DNA of 64,000 nt from the NCBI RefSeq assembly GCF_040412425.1, contig NC_089744.1, positions 23,303,501 to 23,367,500 of the forward strand, written 5' to 3'. The notes beneath the pieces are model-generated. The model was not told the origin of the DNA and searched no databases. It saw nothing but the letters and a program-made list of their open reading frames with translations. Origin of the DNA: Macrobrachium rosenbergii. Its lineage: Eukaryota > Arthropoda > Malacostraca > Decapoda > Palaemonidae. This document shows positions 11,086 to 22,956 of the stretch, piece by piece (the first letter of the stretch is position 1; each line of letters begins with the position of its first letter). The position numbers and the translations under genes were made by a program.

Positions 11086-11138
11086 GAAGCAGCAATAATA
11101 TTCAATAGAACCTGTTTAAAAGAGGGTCTGCTGCCAAA

Positions 11139-11187
<49 letters not shown>

Positions 11188-11196
11188 TTAATAATA

Positions 11197-11234
<38 letters not shown>

Positions 11235-11325
11235 TAATTTGGCAGCAGACCCTCTTTTAAACAGGTTCTATTGAATATTATTGCTGCTTCAGCTGCATTT
11301 ATTTTGTAGAAGACTTTTTCTATTT
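11086..11325. mobile_element. Small palindromic PLE fragments around a (TAA)n array
   Basis: A plus-strand piece (11086-11136) encodes AAIIFNRTCLKEGLLPK and runs into (TAA)n. A minus-strand piece (11325 down to 11238) encodes the same residues and runs into the other side of the same array. The block is a third, nested inverted repeat of the ORF start. Confidence 0.78.
11137..11237. repeat. (TAA)n microsatellite
   Basis: About 100 bp of AAT triplets with two short phase breaks near 11186 and 11200. Confidence 0.97.
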
Positions 11326-12180
11326 TCGAACTGGCCTGGAAAAATGGTACAACGGTGAGAGCACACAACCTGCCCCCCAAGATGACATCAAGATCTATTA
11401 TAAGGCCCGGATGCATCCCCAGTACCGTGAGGACGAGAGCTCCACGAAGAAAATCGTCATGGAAAACGTCACCCCGACCGAAGACAGTAAGAAAATAAAT
11501 CTTGTAATTTATTATAAGAACCGCCGCACCCGTGATCTTGTGATGAAGAATAACCCCTTTCCGCCAGCAAGAGAACCCCTCAAGCAGAAGAACGTGGTCT
11601 ACCAATTTGTATGTCCTGTCCGAGGATGCCCCGGCGCTTATATTGGAATGACCACGATGCGTCTGTCAAAAAGGATCTCCTGCCACGCCCAGGAGGGTGC
11701 CATCATGAACCACGCCCGTGCTACCCACAATATTTCCATCTCCCGCGACAGTATTATACAAAATATAAGTAAATCGGGAGAGCCGCCGACCCTCGACATC
11801 TGCGCCTGCTGCTAGAGGCGCTCCTCATTGCCGAGAGAAAACCAACAATGAATACGACGCAGGAGGCATCGCTCCTACCCACGAATTTAAGAAGAATAAT
11901 GCAGAACACCCACCAAATCCAACGAATACCTGAAAACGACAACCCTGAGAATGGAGATGCCCCTGATGAGCGAGTCGCCCTTCGAGACAATCCCCCGACT
12001 ACGACAGAAAGAGTAGATAATGACATCATTCATCCTCAGCCCAATAGCAGCCAAACTACCGATGATGTCAGCCGGCATGACATCACGCAACGGCAGGCCA
12101 ATGGGAACGCTGGAATGAATGACATTCCCAGGTTGCGAAGATCTGTCAGGATCGAGCTTCGCCGCAGAAATTTGGCTTGA
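11326..12180 (+). pseudogene. Penelope-like GIY-YIG endonuclease region, frameshifted
   Basis: The plus frame is open from about 11330 to a stop at 11815 (the first ATG is at 11411, giving 134 codons). It contains the endonuclease module: VYQF (residues 63-66 from that ATG), cysteines C68 and C73 with spacing seen in Penelope-type GIY-YIG domains, YIG (77-79), the conserved arginine region LSKR (85-88) and H92. The N-terminal half of the element (reverse transcriptase) is absent. Near 11770-11795 the frame is lost: the expected continuation LEALLIAERKPTMN lies in another frame, which then stays open to 12180. In Penelope-like elements the GIY-YIG enzyme nicks target DNA to prime reverse transcription. 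This copy is 5' truncated and frameshifted, hence dead. Confidence 0.85.
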
Positions 12181-12286
12181 AGTTCGCCGACTGCAACCAA
12201 TCAGAATTCGCCGTCCATGACCCCCCGCTGAAGCCTGTGTATAAGGTCAGAAGGACCTATGCAATATGCCAGTCCTCTACTAGCTC

Positions 12287-12326
12287 CCGCTGGAGAATGA
12301 CAGAAGAGTCTGTCGAAACGTCGCGG
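12287..12326 (+). ncRNA. Hammerhead-like motif, right arm
   Basis: Identical to the left-arm motif: outer stem CCGC/GCGG, core CTGGAGA, stem II GACAGA-AGAG-TCTGTC, GAAAC, GTC. Both arms share the same G in place of the usual A after CTG, so the change predates the inverted duplication or belongs to the family consensus. Confidence 0.5.
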
Positions 12327-12400
12327 CAACAATTGTATAGAACTAACTGTATAGAATATATAAAGAAGCAGAATCCAGATTTTGACTTTTCCCCCATGAA

Positions 12401-12522
12401 ATGACAAATATAGGCGAGCTGTTAGCACGCACCTCCACTGAAGAGAAGTCCGCAATAAGGAAAACAGAAAAAGTCTTCTACAAAATAAATGCAGCTGAAG
12501 CAGCAATAATATTCAATAGAAC
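12401..12522 (+). pseudogene. PLE ORF N-terminal fragment
   Basis: Residues MTNIGELLARTSTEEKSA followed by IRKTEKVFYKINAAEAA and IIFNRT; then the sequence passes into AAT triplets read as poly-asparagine. A diverged homologue lies at 48470-48615 (minus). It starts about 75 bp after the hammerhead-like motif, as expected for the first codons of a tandem PLE copy. Confidence 0.75.
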
Positions 12523-12960
<438 letters not shown>

Positions 12961-13172
12961 CCATCCAGAGGCAAAATTGAAACGTGATTCAATTCAATGG
13001 CCACTCGATCCACGGCTCTCAATTTAACCTCTGTTTCGAAGCGCAGTCTGAGAGATCGCCTGAATCAGCTGTGACGAGGTTACCACTGTTGACAGCTGGC
13101 TCTTTGACCTTTGACCCGAAATATAAGAAGGATGTTATTGTTTTAAAAAGTTACGACCATATTTGGAAGGGA

Positions 13173-13576
13173 GTTTTAGTCTTCTGTAAAGGAAAACTAC
13201 TGTGCCGGCTTTATCTGTCCGTCCGCACTTTTTTCTGTCCGCCCTCAGATCTTTAAAACTACTGAGGCTAGAGGGCTGCAAATTGGTATGTTGATCATCC
13301 ACCCTCCAATCACCAAACATACCAAATTGCAGCCCTTAGCCTCGGTAGTTTTTATTTTATTTAAGGTTAACGTTAGCCATAATCGTGCTTCTGGCAACGA
13401 TATGGGCCAGGCCACCACCGGACCGTGGTTAAAGTGTCATGGGCTGCGGCTCATACCGCATTAGACAGAGACCACCGAGAGATAGATCTATTTTCGGTGT
13501 CCTTGACTGTCCGCTATAGCGGCTGTACAGAAAACTTGATTGCGCCGAGGAAACTTCGGCGCATTTTTTAGTTGTT
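13173..13576 (-). mobile_element. HPA element, full length
   Basis: Runs from TTTTAGTCTTCTGTAAAGGAAAACTA through the long central hairpin (13259-13350) and the CCACCGAGAGATAGATC hairpin to GCGCCGAGGAAACTTCGGCGC. The 5' hairpin has one mismatched arm position. Confidence 0.92.
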
Positions 13577-14218
13577 TATTAATGCATGCAAGCATATTTT
13601 GTTTGCAAGGTCAGTTTATCGGTAAATATTCGCCTTCTTATAAACATAGATTCTAATATATCTTTGTCAGGAGATTGATAGCTGAGAATTATTTATAAGA
13701 ATTACTGAACAAAATTGATATATAATGAATGTGTTGCCATTAATAAATATCGATTTAGTAAATATTTCTCTCTGTTTATGCATTTATTTTACGGGGCAAT
13801 ATTTGCTTTGTAACAGACAGAGACTCTATCTTATGTGTCTTTGCTTTGTAACAGTCAAAGAATCTATCTTATGCATCTTATCACTGACTGATAACTGATA
13901 TATTTTAGAAATTACTGAATGTAAATGATATAAAAATCAATTGGTTGGCATTGATGAAAAATATATCAGTAACTATTGCATAAAAAAAATCGAATAAATA
14001 AGAGACGGTCATTAAGGTGACTGACCCTTTCTCTTGCTAATTCATTCAACTGATTAGATCTTATTTATTTTTCTCGCAGGATGTGTAATAACACAACCCC
14101 ACAAAGGGAGTATTTCTTTGAAGGAATAATATGTTATTTGTATCAAAGCGACGTCTGGGTACTATAACATTAAGAAGTAATGGTTTGAACTGAATATCCG
14201 ACCGACTATCTACTGCTA
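13577..14218. other. AT-rich intergenic sequence, nothing recognised
   Basis: A short near-duplicate (TTTGCTTTGTAACAG...AATCTATCTTATG) occurs at about 13809 and 13842. No gene or larger element. Confidence 0.4.
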
Positions 14219-14799
14219 TGCTGCCCTAAAATGGAAAACTGCAGTATCAGTAAAATTTTCGAAATTGAGATATGCCACCTATTGGGCTCGTGAAACACTA
14301 ATACACAAGTTACTGCAGTTTCAGAATGACTCTTCAGTGCTTTATTTAGGGGGTCTCACTTGCAGTATCTGCAAAATTAGTAGTAAGGCAAAGGAAGACT
14401 GCAGTATCTGCAAAATTTTCGAAATTGAGATATGCCACCTATTGGGCTCGTGAAACACTAATACACAAGTTACTGCAATTTCAGAATGATTCTTCAATGC
14501 TTTCCACGAGTACTTAAGGGGTCCCATTTGCAGTCTCTGCAAAATCAGTAGTAAGGCAAGGGAAAACTGCAGTACCTGCAAAATTTTCGAAATTGAGATA
14601 TGCCACCAATTGGGCTCGTGAAACACCAATACACAAGTTACTCCAGTTTCAGAATGACTCTTCAATGCTTTACTTAGGGATCCCATTTGCAGTATCTGCA
14701 AAATCAGTTAGTTGTAAGGCAAGTGAAAACTTCAGTATTTACCATTTTTCCCAGTTTTGTATGTTTGCAGATACTACAGTCTTCCAATTTAGGGCAGCA
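14219..14799. mobile_element. MITE-D copy with internal triplication
   Basis: The termini are TGCTGCCCTAAAATGGAAAA on the left and TTCCAATTTAGGGCAGCA on the right, inverted copies of each other. Other copies are ~250 bp; here an internal unit beginning (GG)AAAACTGCAGTATCTGCAA is present three times, at 14233, 14393 and 14563 (steps of 160 and 170 bp). Each unit contains ATTTTCGAAATTGAGATATG and GTGAAACACTAATACACAAG. Confidence 0.85.
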
Positions 14800-15568
14800 T
14801 GGCTGATGATGCCATCAGATACCGTAAACAAAATCATTCTTCCCTCTTTCTTCGTTGCTAACAATCAATCGTATTCCTTTTTATGCATAGTTAAACTATG
14901 CTCGATTTGCACTAATCTGCAGTCCAATATACTAGTTTTCATGCCAGAGCAATAGCATTGGCTGCTGCCTTTAATTCATCTATGTATTCACTCATTTTAG
15001 GAATACGGGTTGTTTGGTACCCAAATATCCGTCAGGGCAAAAACCCATCAGAGCGAGAGAATATTTCTTTTTGATAACTTGACTTATACTCGGGGGGGGG
15101 GGGGGAGATAATTCAGTTGAAACTACGCAACACCCATATTTTGACTTCGACAGGCGAACAAATGTATGAGCAAGTTACAACATTGAAATCCTCAAGTATG
15201 CTTGTTTACTGAATAAAAAAGTCCAAAATACACAGAGGAACAAATGAAAAGCATTGAAACAATAGTTTCAAGAAACTCGAATATGCAGAAAAGACCACGA
15301 AAGAAGATACTTAAAAAAAAGCAAAAGAAAATTTATACTGAGCAAGATAATTGTATAATAATAATAATAAAAAAAATAATTGGAACGAAGAGGACACACG
15401 CTGATTGGAGAGAGGTTGACCTTTCTTACAACAAATTAGTAACAGAAGACTCATTCTTTTTCGGATCTGGTCAAAAGGTCAAACCAGGCTTGACATCTCA
15501 AGGACACCGAGGGGGGAAAGGATTACTGCTAATCCCCGGATTGAAACGAGGCAGAGGATTGACGAGGA
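14800..15568. other. Intergenic sequence, nothing recognised
   Basis: Includes a G homopolymer (about 15092-15105). The 117-codon frame at 15244-15597 is lysine/isoleucine-rich, crosses an AAT run and shows no domain. Confidence 0.4.
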
Positions 15569-15603
15569 AGTATACAATGGACTGTGGACTAGACTGAGAG
15601 CTA

Positions 15604-15673
<70 letters not shown>

Positions 15674-15802
15674 AGGAGGTCATCAGATTGAAAATTACAT
15701 GAGCTATTGTAACTTGAAAGCAATAATTTGTTAATTGTCAATCTGCAAAAATGTGGGAGTATACAATGGACTGTGGACTAGACTAAGGGCTAGAATAATA
15801 AT

Positions 15803-15874
<72 letters not shown>

Positions 15875-15955
15875 AGGAGGTCCCTGGACTGACGATAAAT
15901 TCAAGAGCTATTGTAACTTTTAGTAGTGATCTGTAAATTGTTCACCTGTAAAAAT
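15569..15955. repeat. ~187-bp tandem duplication, each unit with an (AT)n tract
   Basis: AGTATACAATGGACTGTGGA starts both units (15569, 15756). Each continues CTAGACT..GGCTAGAATA, an AT array (15606-15670 and 15808-15871), AAAGAGGAGGTC, then GAGCTATTGTAACTT. The arrays differ in length and in the AAT lead-in. Confidence 0.9.
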
Positions 15956-16146
15956 GTATATATAACATGAAGAACTTTGATCCCATAGAAGAAAAAATTA
16001 AAAAACTCATTCTTCAAGGCTTCATGCAAACAGCTTCAATTCAGGTCATTCAAAAAGCCTAAAATTTGGCGCAGTTTAGCAAAAACAAAAGATCGATTTG
16101 AAGAAGGAAAGACAATTTATTACTGATGCTTCCCAGGAGTCCATCC

Positions 16147-16149
<3 letters not shown>

Positions 16150-16235
<86 letters not shown>
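16150..16235. repeat. (TC)n microsatellite
   Basis: About 86 bp, uninterrupted. Confidence 0.97.
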
Positions 16236-16238
<3 letters not shown>

Positions 16239-16439
16239 CAATTTCGCTACAAGGTTGATTGCTCAGACAAAGGACTTCATATATACAAAAGAATAAAAAT
16301 GCATGGGCACTTTCAACTTGCGTCTCGCAATGGAAAAATAGAACATATATCTAAAAACCTGTGTACAAATAATTCAGGAAACGGAAAACTTTCCGTGAGA
16401 GAAATCGTTTGAAAACTTTACAAATGGATCACAGGAAAA

Positions 16440-16737
16440 TTCTGAGCAATGAGGAAACTGTGCAGTTGGAACCTCAACAGTTCGAGCGAAGATGCAGTGC
16501 ACTGCTAGCCTAAAACAGTTCACCTTGTGTTATAATAACTTATATTTTTATCTATTCATTTATCTGTTTATTTATTTATCTCTCATTCTTTTATAATACG
16601 TGATTTCTTCTTCTTTCTGTATTTCCTGTTATCTTTTGCAATTTCTTTCAATTGAACACCATAATCAATGGAAGCTTGAATTTCAAGTCAGTGGCCCCTT
16701 TGGTGGGCTTGTTCTATATGAATGAGATTTTAAGTTC

Positions 16738-16740
<3 letters not shown>
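16440..16740 (+). mobile_element. LINE-C 3' end (RT C-terminus relic, 3' UTR and tail)
   Basis: The residues ETVQLEPQQFERRCSA can be read at 16448-16500. They match the C-terminal reverse-transcriptase residues VQLEPQNFS in the 33765 copy. The 3' UTR follows (TATTTCCTGTTATCTTTTGC, GAACACCATAAT), then the tail GGAAGCTTGAATTTCAAGTC ending in CTGAAGAAGAAG. The element is heavily 5' truncated. Confidence 0.82.
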
Positions 16741-16966
<226 letters not shown>

Positions 16967-17478
16967 GGATACTGAAACTTCCGAGATTCCATTAAAAAAA
17001 GATCTGCTCCTTACTTCAACTCCATTACCACATCCTATCTTCAATCTTGCTGGCCAACCTCTCTGACTATTACTTCATCTCCTTTATGTTTTGGAGCTTT
17101 TTATCTTTCTGTCCAACCACTCTAACTTTCCCCTTTCACTGTCTTGGGCACTGAATGGCCGAGAGTGCCGCAGGGCGTGGCTTGGCATCCTGAATTTCAT
17201 AAATAAGTGAGAATGGTCCTTCATTCAAGGGATGATTTGTATTGGCAATAACTGTGAGAATGAGGTTGTACAGGAAAGCTAGGGCTATTACGAGTGGATT
17301 TTATCAACAATAAAATCTTTGAGAATGAAAAAAAATATGAAAAAATGATAAAATATGCACACTATCCTGTTACAAAACTGGAGCTTGAGAAATATTTATT
17401 AGTTATGATGTTTACAGAAGAGCCAAAAATAAACCATAAAATCTTTGAGGAATAAAATTATGGAAATCGGAAAAAAGA
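16967..17478. other. Intergenic sequence with a possible diverged repeat
   Basis: 17020-17200 contains CCATCTTCAATCTTGCTGGCC-like pieces and GGGCACTGAATGGCC that faintly resemble the minus-strand GRB-like repeat at 30075-30240. Nothing firmer can be said. Confidence 0.35.
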
Positions 17479-17855
17479 ACATAGGTAAAAACTGCGCCGA
17501 AGTTTCTTCGTCGCAATCGAGTTTCTGTACATCGTATAATCAAGACCACCGAAAATAGGCCTATCTTTCGATGGTCTCGGTATAATGCTGTAAGAGCCGT
17601 GGTCCATGAAACTTTAACCACGGCCCTGTGGTGGCCTGTCCTTTATCGTTGCCAGAAGCACCATTATGGCCAACTTTAACCTTAATTAAAATAAAAACTA
17701 CTGAGACTAGAGGGCTGCAATTTGGTATGTTTGATGATTGGAGGGTGGATGATGAACATACCAATTTGCAGCCCTCTAGCCTCGGTAGTTTTTTTTAGAT
17801 CTGAGGGCCGACAGAAAAAGTGTGTCACAATAGTTGTCTTTTACAGAAAACTAAA
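17479..17855 (+). mobile_element. HPA element, near full length
   Basis: The 5' hairpin has a decayed right arm (CTTCGTCGC). The CCACCGAAAATAGGCCTATC hairpin keeps a palindromic loop of changed sequence (AGGCCT instead of AGATCT). The GCGGACAG repeats are shortened. Confidence 0.9.
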
Positions 17856-18311
17856 AAAAAAAAAAAAATAAAAAAACTTATGGAAACCGATAAAATATCA
17901 CCTCTATCACTGTTATATAACTGCAGCTGAGAAGACTAAATGTAATTTACTTATTCTCTAACTTGATTTACTAAACTATCCTGATCGAAGCTTTCCTTCT
18001 TCTGAACCTCGAGGAAGATAAAAAAAAAATAATAATAACTTTTATTATACTGATTCTTATCTTCCCCGTTCCGTAAACAGGAAGAGGGTTACCCATCAAA
18101 TATATTTCCCTCTTGCTCCGGATGTTGTTGAGATGAAAAATAGAGTGCTTTTAGAGCGAACATTAGCAAATGGAATACCACGAGGCCTCGTGAAGGTATT
18201 TTTGTCGGTTTTTGTAACATTCCGACTTGTTATTTTCCATTGCTTCCGAACGGGAATGGGAACGTGGATGCATGAAGAGGTTTTTCTCTCAGTGGCAGAA
18301 TTGGTGGAGAG
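17856..18311. other. Intergenic sequence, nothing recognised
   Basis: Opens with an A homopolymer after the HPA 3' end; otherwise ordinary sequence. Confidence 0.4.
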
Positions 18312-18620
18312 CAGGAGTTTCTTGTAAGGTGAATTACCGAGGAAGCAAATGGAAATCTTTATGTTTTAGTGATGTAACTGTCTGTCTATTTATCTATGTA
18401 TCTATATATCTATATCTACAAATACACACATAGCTATGTATATATCTATATCTACAAATACACACATAGCTATGCACACACACACGCACACACACACAAA
18501 AGAGTTTCCTGTAAGGTGATTTACTGAGGAAGCAAATGGAAATCTTTATGTTTTAGTGATATAGCTGTCTGTCTATTTATCTATGCATCTATATATCTAT
18601 ATCTACAAATATCTATGCAC
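18312..18620. repeat. ~190-bp tandem duplication
   Basis: AGTTTCTTGTAAGGTGAATT (18318) and AGTTTCCTGTAAGGTGATTT (18503) start two units sharing GAGGAAGCAAATGGAAATCT and the TATCTATATCTACAAATA run. The first unit ends in a CACACA tract. Confidence 0.88.
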
Positions 18621-18654
18621 ACACCCACACACACATATATATACATATATACTG

Positions 18655-18657
<3 letters not shown>

Positions 18658-18727
<70 letters not shown>
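18658..18727. repeat. (AT)n microsatellite
   Basis: About 70 bp, flanked by CACATATATATACATA-type sequence. Confidence 0.97.
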
Positions 18728-18733
<6 letters not shown>

Positions 18734-18884
18734 TACACATACACATATCATCACAGAAAAGATACAAATGACATTTTGCAAATTCAGCGATATATGCAAA
18801 TGCCGCCCAGTTTATTTGAATGCCTATTCATGGGCTATTTTCACAGCTGAAATTAAGTCTTTCAAATCCGCTAGTAATGAATAC

Positions 18885-19113
18885 AGCCGTTCATGGCCAA
18901 TCGTCATTTATTCAAAAAGATAACACTTTATATTTTTATCATAATCACCAGAGACCTATTTTCGTTCAAAAGACTCTATATTTTGGACAGAGAATTTGGG
19001 AGCAAATTTATTTTATGACAGCAAAAAATATGATGAAAATTAATATATTCAATGAAAATATAAAAAAATATGACACAATATACAACAATGTTTAAACAAA
19101 TGTTACACTACTA

Positions 19114-19161
<48 letters not shown>

Positions 19162-19380
19162 AATTTTATGGCCAATCGTAATTTTTTCCAAAAGATACCA
19201 CTTTATATTTTTATCATAATCACCAGAGACCTATTTTCGTTCAAAAGACTATATTTTGGGCAGAAATTTGGGAGAAAATTTATTTTACGACAGCAAAAAA
19301 TATGATGAAAATTAATATATTCAATGAAAATATAAAAAAATATGACACAGTATACAACAATGTTTAAACAAATGTTACAC

Positions 19381-19450
<70 letters not shown>

Positions 19451-19466
19451 TATTATTATTATTATT
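18885..19466. repeat. ~277-bp tandem duplication ending in (TTA)n tracts
   Basis: ATGGCCAATCGTCATTTATT (18891) and ATGGCCAATCGTAATTTTTT (19168) start two units. Both share ATCACCAGAGACCTATTTTC, GACAGCAAAAAATATGATG and TACAACAATGTTTAAACAAA, and each ends in a TTA array (19111-19160 and 19381-19466). Confidence 0.92.
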
Positions 19467-19484
19467 TTTTTTTTTTTAAAGAGA

Positions 19485-19626
19485 ATGGCAGCATCAGTGG
19501 AACTGATTTTATATATATATATGGTCTTCTCAATTCTTTTGATTATTTTCTTCTCGTCAGGGCTGATATTTGCTAATAAAAATATCAGCCCTTTAACAAA
19601 AATTGTTTGAAAGAGGGTCTATTACC
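19485..19626. mobile_element. Rearranged PLE ORF-start fragment
   Basis: 19485-19590 matches the PLE ORF start on the minus strand (homologous to 48500-48615: GAGAATGGCAGCATCAGTGG, GGGCTGATATTTGCTAAT). The residues CLKEGLLPS are read from 19605 on the plus strand, so an inversion separates the two pieces. The fragment ends at an ATT-triplet array. Confidence 0.7.
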
Positions 19627-19630
19627 TTCA

Positions 19631-19719
<89 letters not shown>

Positions 19720-19880
19720 AAGATGAACCCTATTCATTTGGAACAAGCCCACCAAAGGGGCCACTGACTTGAAATTCAAGCTTCCGTGGAATATGGTGTT
19801 CATTAGGAAGTAACAGAAGGTAACAGAGAATACAGAAAGAACAGATCATTTATCATAAAAGACAAAATAAATTAAAAAGG
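19627..19880 (-). mobile_element. LINE-C 3' tail with (TAA)n, minus strand
   Basis: An ATT array (19627-19716) is followed by CAGAAGATGAACCCTATTCA, AAGCCCACCAAAGGGGCCAC and GAAATTCAAGCTTCC, the reverse of the LINE-C tail. GTAACAGAAGGTAACAGAGA and AATACAGAAAGAACAGAT belong to its 3' UTR. Confidence 0.88.
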
Positions 19881-19947
19881 TAATAAATGCTCAGGGAGAA
19901 TTTCCATCTTTTGTTAGTGCAAAAGAAGTTTAGTTTGACTTATCTTT

Positions 19948-20346
19948 TTAGTTTTCTGTACAAGAAAACTATTGTGCCAACTTTATCCGTCCGTCCGCAC
20001 TTTATTCTGTCCGCCCTCAGATTTTAAAAACTACTGAGGCTAGAGGGCTGCAAATTGGTAAGTATCATCCACCCTCCAATCATCAAACATACCAAATTGC
20101 AGCCCTCTAGCCACAGTAGTTTTTATTTTATTTAAGGTCAAAGCTAGCCATAATCGTGCTTCTGGCTACGGTATAGGATAGGCCGCCATGGGGCCGTGGT
20201 TAAAGTTTCATGGGTCGCGGCTCATGCAGCATTATAATGACACCACCGAAAGATAGATCTATTTTCGTTGGCCTTGATTATACGCTGTAGCGGCTATACA
20301 GAAAACTCGATTGCGCCGAAGAAACTTCGGCGCATTTTTTACTTGT
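19948..20346 (-). mobile_element. HPA element, full length
   Basis: All hairpins are present: terminal TTAGTTTTCTGTACAAGAAAACTA, the long central hairpin (20031-20125), the CCACCGAAAGATAGATCTAT hairpin and a perfect 5' hairpin GCGCCGAAG/CTTCGGCGC. It ends TTTTTTACTTGTT. Confidence 0.93.
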
Positions 20347-20523
20347 TTTTCCTGTTGAGGTGGGCTATTTTTGAAATATCACTGAAATAAAATATAATTG
20401 CATCTGGATTTTTTTTTACCAATATCGGCGAAGTTCATCATCTCATTAAAGAAGAAATGTGGTTGAAATAAAATCATATTCAATACATTAAAATTTTGTT
20501 CAAGTTAACTAGACCTAATCATT

Positions 20524-20928
20524 AACAAGTAAAAAATGCACCGAAGTTTCTTCGGCACAATCGAGTTTTCTGTACAGCTGCTACAGCGTATAATCAAGGC
20601 CACCGAAAATAGATCTATCTTTCGGTGGTCTCCGTATACTGCTGGATGAGCCGCGACCCATGAAACTTTAACCACGGACAGGTGGTCGCCTTTCCTATAT
20701 CGTTGCCAGAGGCACTATTATGGCTAACTTTAACCTTTAATAAAATAAAAATCACTGAGGCTAGAGGGCTGCAATTTGGTATGTCTGATGATTGGAGGGT
20801 GGATGATCAACATACCAATTTGCAGCCCTGTAGTCTCAGTAGTTTTTAAGATTTGAGTGCGGACAGAAAAAAGTGCGGACGGACAGACAAAGCCGGCACA
20901 ATAGTTTTCTTTTACAGAAAACTAAAAA
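20524..20928 (+). mobile_element. HPA element, full length
   Basis: Lies 180 bp from the previous copy in the opposite orientation, forming a large inverted pair. The 5' hairpin has CpG-type decay on both arms (GCACCGAAG, CTTCGGCAC) that breaks two base pairs. Confidence 0.93.
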
Positions 20929-21716
<788 letters not shown>

Positions 21717-21720
<4 letters not shown>

Positions 21721-22406
21721 GTGAATGTTTCTTTGTATGCTTGTGGTTGTGTTTGTGCACTATAGAAATCCGAACCGCTTGACGGATCTAGACAAGATTT
21801 GGCAAATGGCCACCATTTGAACCAACTTAAATAATGGGATAGGTTTCAAACCCCTTCCCCCCTTCCCCTTCCCCTTTCTCCCATCCCCCTTCCCTTTGTA
21901 ACTTATGTGGTAAATAAACTCTACGGCTTTATCATACCTCATTTCATGTACTCGATGCCATAGAAATATATTATTGAAAATGGTTATCTTTCTTAAGATT
22001 AATAATTCTGTATCAGGGTTTGTGTTTAGGTTTAGTGGGGATGTGTTTAGGTTTAGCGGGGGGAGGGGTGTGCTTAGGTTTAGTGGGGGTTAAATGGGAC
22101 AGACATCACAGTAACACTTGGATAAAAGGGACAGTCCCATAAGTAATGTCTGGATAAATGGGACAGACACCAAAGTAATACCACCTGGATAAAAAGGGAC
22201 AGTCACCACAGTAATACCTGGATAAAAGGGGACAGTCAGTACAGTAATGTTTGGATAAAAGGGACAGTTAGTACTGTAATTTCTGGATAAAAGGACGGCC
22301 AGAACAGTAATACCTGGATGAAAGGGGCATTCAGTACAAGGAGGTGCAGGAAAATTTTTCAGAGTGCTTCAGAGTTTTCCCTGAACGGTGCCGGGATAGT
22401 CAGCTA

Positions 22407-22411
<5 letters not shown>
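21717..22411 (+). mobile_element. Helitron/Helentron-like non-autonomous unit (tentative)
   Basis: Lies exactly between two AT arrays. The left part has CTATAGAAATCCGAACCGCT and GACGGATCTAGACAAGATTT; the right end is GCCGGGATAGTCAGCTAGT, i.e. a CTAG-T end preceded by a GC-rich stretch, which resembles Helitron 3' ends. The middle holds a 32-33 bp minisatellite (22095-22340). There is no Rep or helicase coding. The class assignment is inference from ends only. Confidence 0.4.
22095..22340. repeat. 32-33 bp minisatellite, about 8 units
   Basis: Units contain GGATAAAAGGGACAGTCAGT and ACAGTAATACCT; starts at 22120, 22152, 22187, 22220 and 22253 give steps of 32-35 bp. Confidence 0.88.

Positions 22412-22478
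<67 letters not shown>
22412..22478. repeat. (TA)n microsatellite
   Basis: About 67 bp directly after the CAGCTAGT end. Confidence 0.97.
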
Positions 22479-22481
<3 letters not shown>

Positions 22482-22492
22482 ACACTCCTTCA

Positions 22493-22625
22493 TTTTTTGG
22501 ACAATATTAATAATGATTTATAGATCTCATAGTCTATATACATAAGCACATACACACATATATATGTGTGTGTGTGTGAATACAGACTATGAGTCTAATA
22601 AATCATAATTAACATTGTCCAAAAA
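22493..22625. repeat. Hairpin with ~40-bp arms
   Basis: The left arm TTTTTGGACAATATTAATAA..ATAGTCT pairs with the right arm AGACTATGAGTC..TTAACATTGTCCAAAAA. The loop carries ACACACATATATATGTGTGT, itself self-complementary. It resembles a small foldback element. Confidence 0.85.
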
Positions 22626-22956
22626 GTGAAAGCAGTAAACTGAAGATATACTTGAAATCCTTAAGTGTACCTCTTAAAATATATTGAGATTTACGCTCAA
22701 GAAGTAAAAAGAGTCTCACTTAACCTTCATTCTTAAAGACTGTTCCTTGCAGTCTTCATAACAGTATACCTTAATTTAGGAAATCACTATTACTAAAACT
22801 TAGGTTTTGAAGGACAGTAATTTTCGCGTCAATTGTTTACTTAAGAAAATGAGCTCCTGTAAATTATCTCTTATCCACGCATATGCTTTTACCAGATAAC
22901 GACGTAAAATGATTTAACCAAATGCCAAAATAAACAGCTATGAATCGAATTGAACT

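Larger units (their letters stand above)
11816..12522 (+). mobile_element. Penelope-like element, right arm (3' part plus pLTR)
   Basis: Holds the C-terminal tail (11848-12180), the 3' untranslated part, a hammerhead-like motif (12287-12326) and the start of a following ORF (12401). It is the inverted partner of 10386-11085. The homology ends at TTCAATAGAACC before an AAT repeat. Confidence 0.82.

Noticed and set aside
15244..15597. 117-codon basic protein
   Set aside because: Lysine runs come from A-rich sequence and an AAT run; no domain, and the frame ends inside a duplicated AT-array unit.
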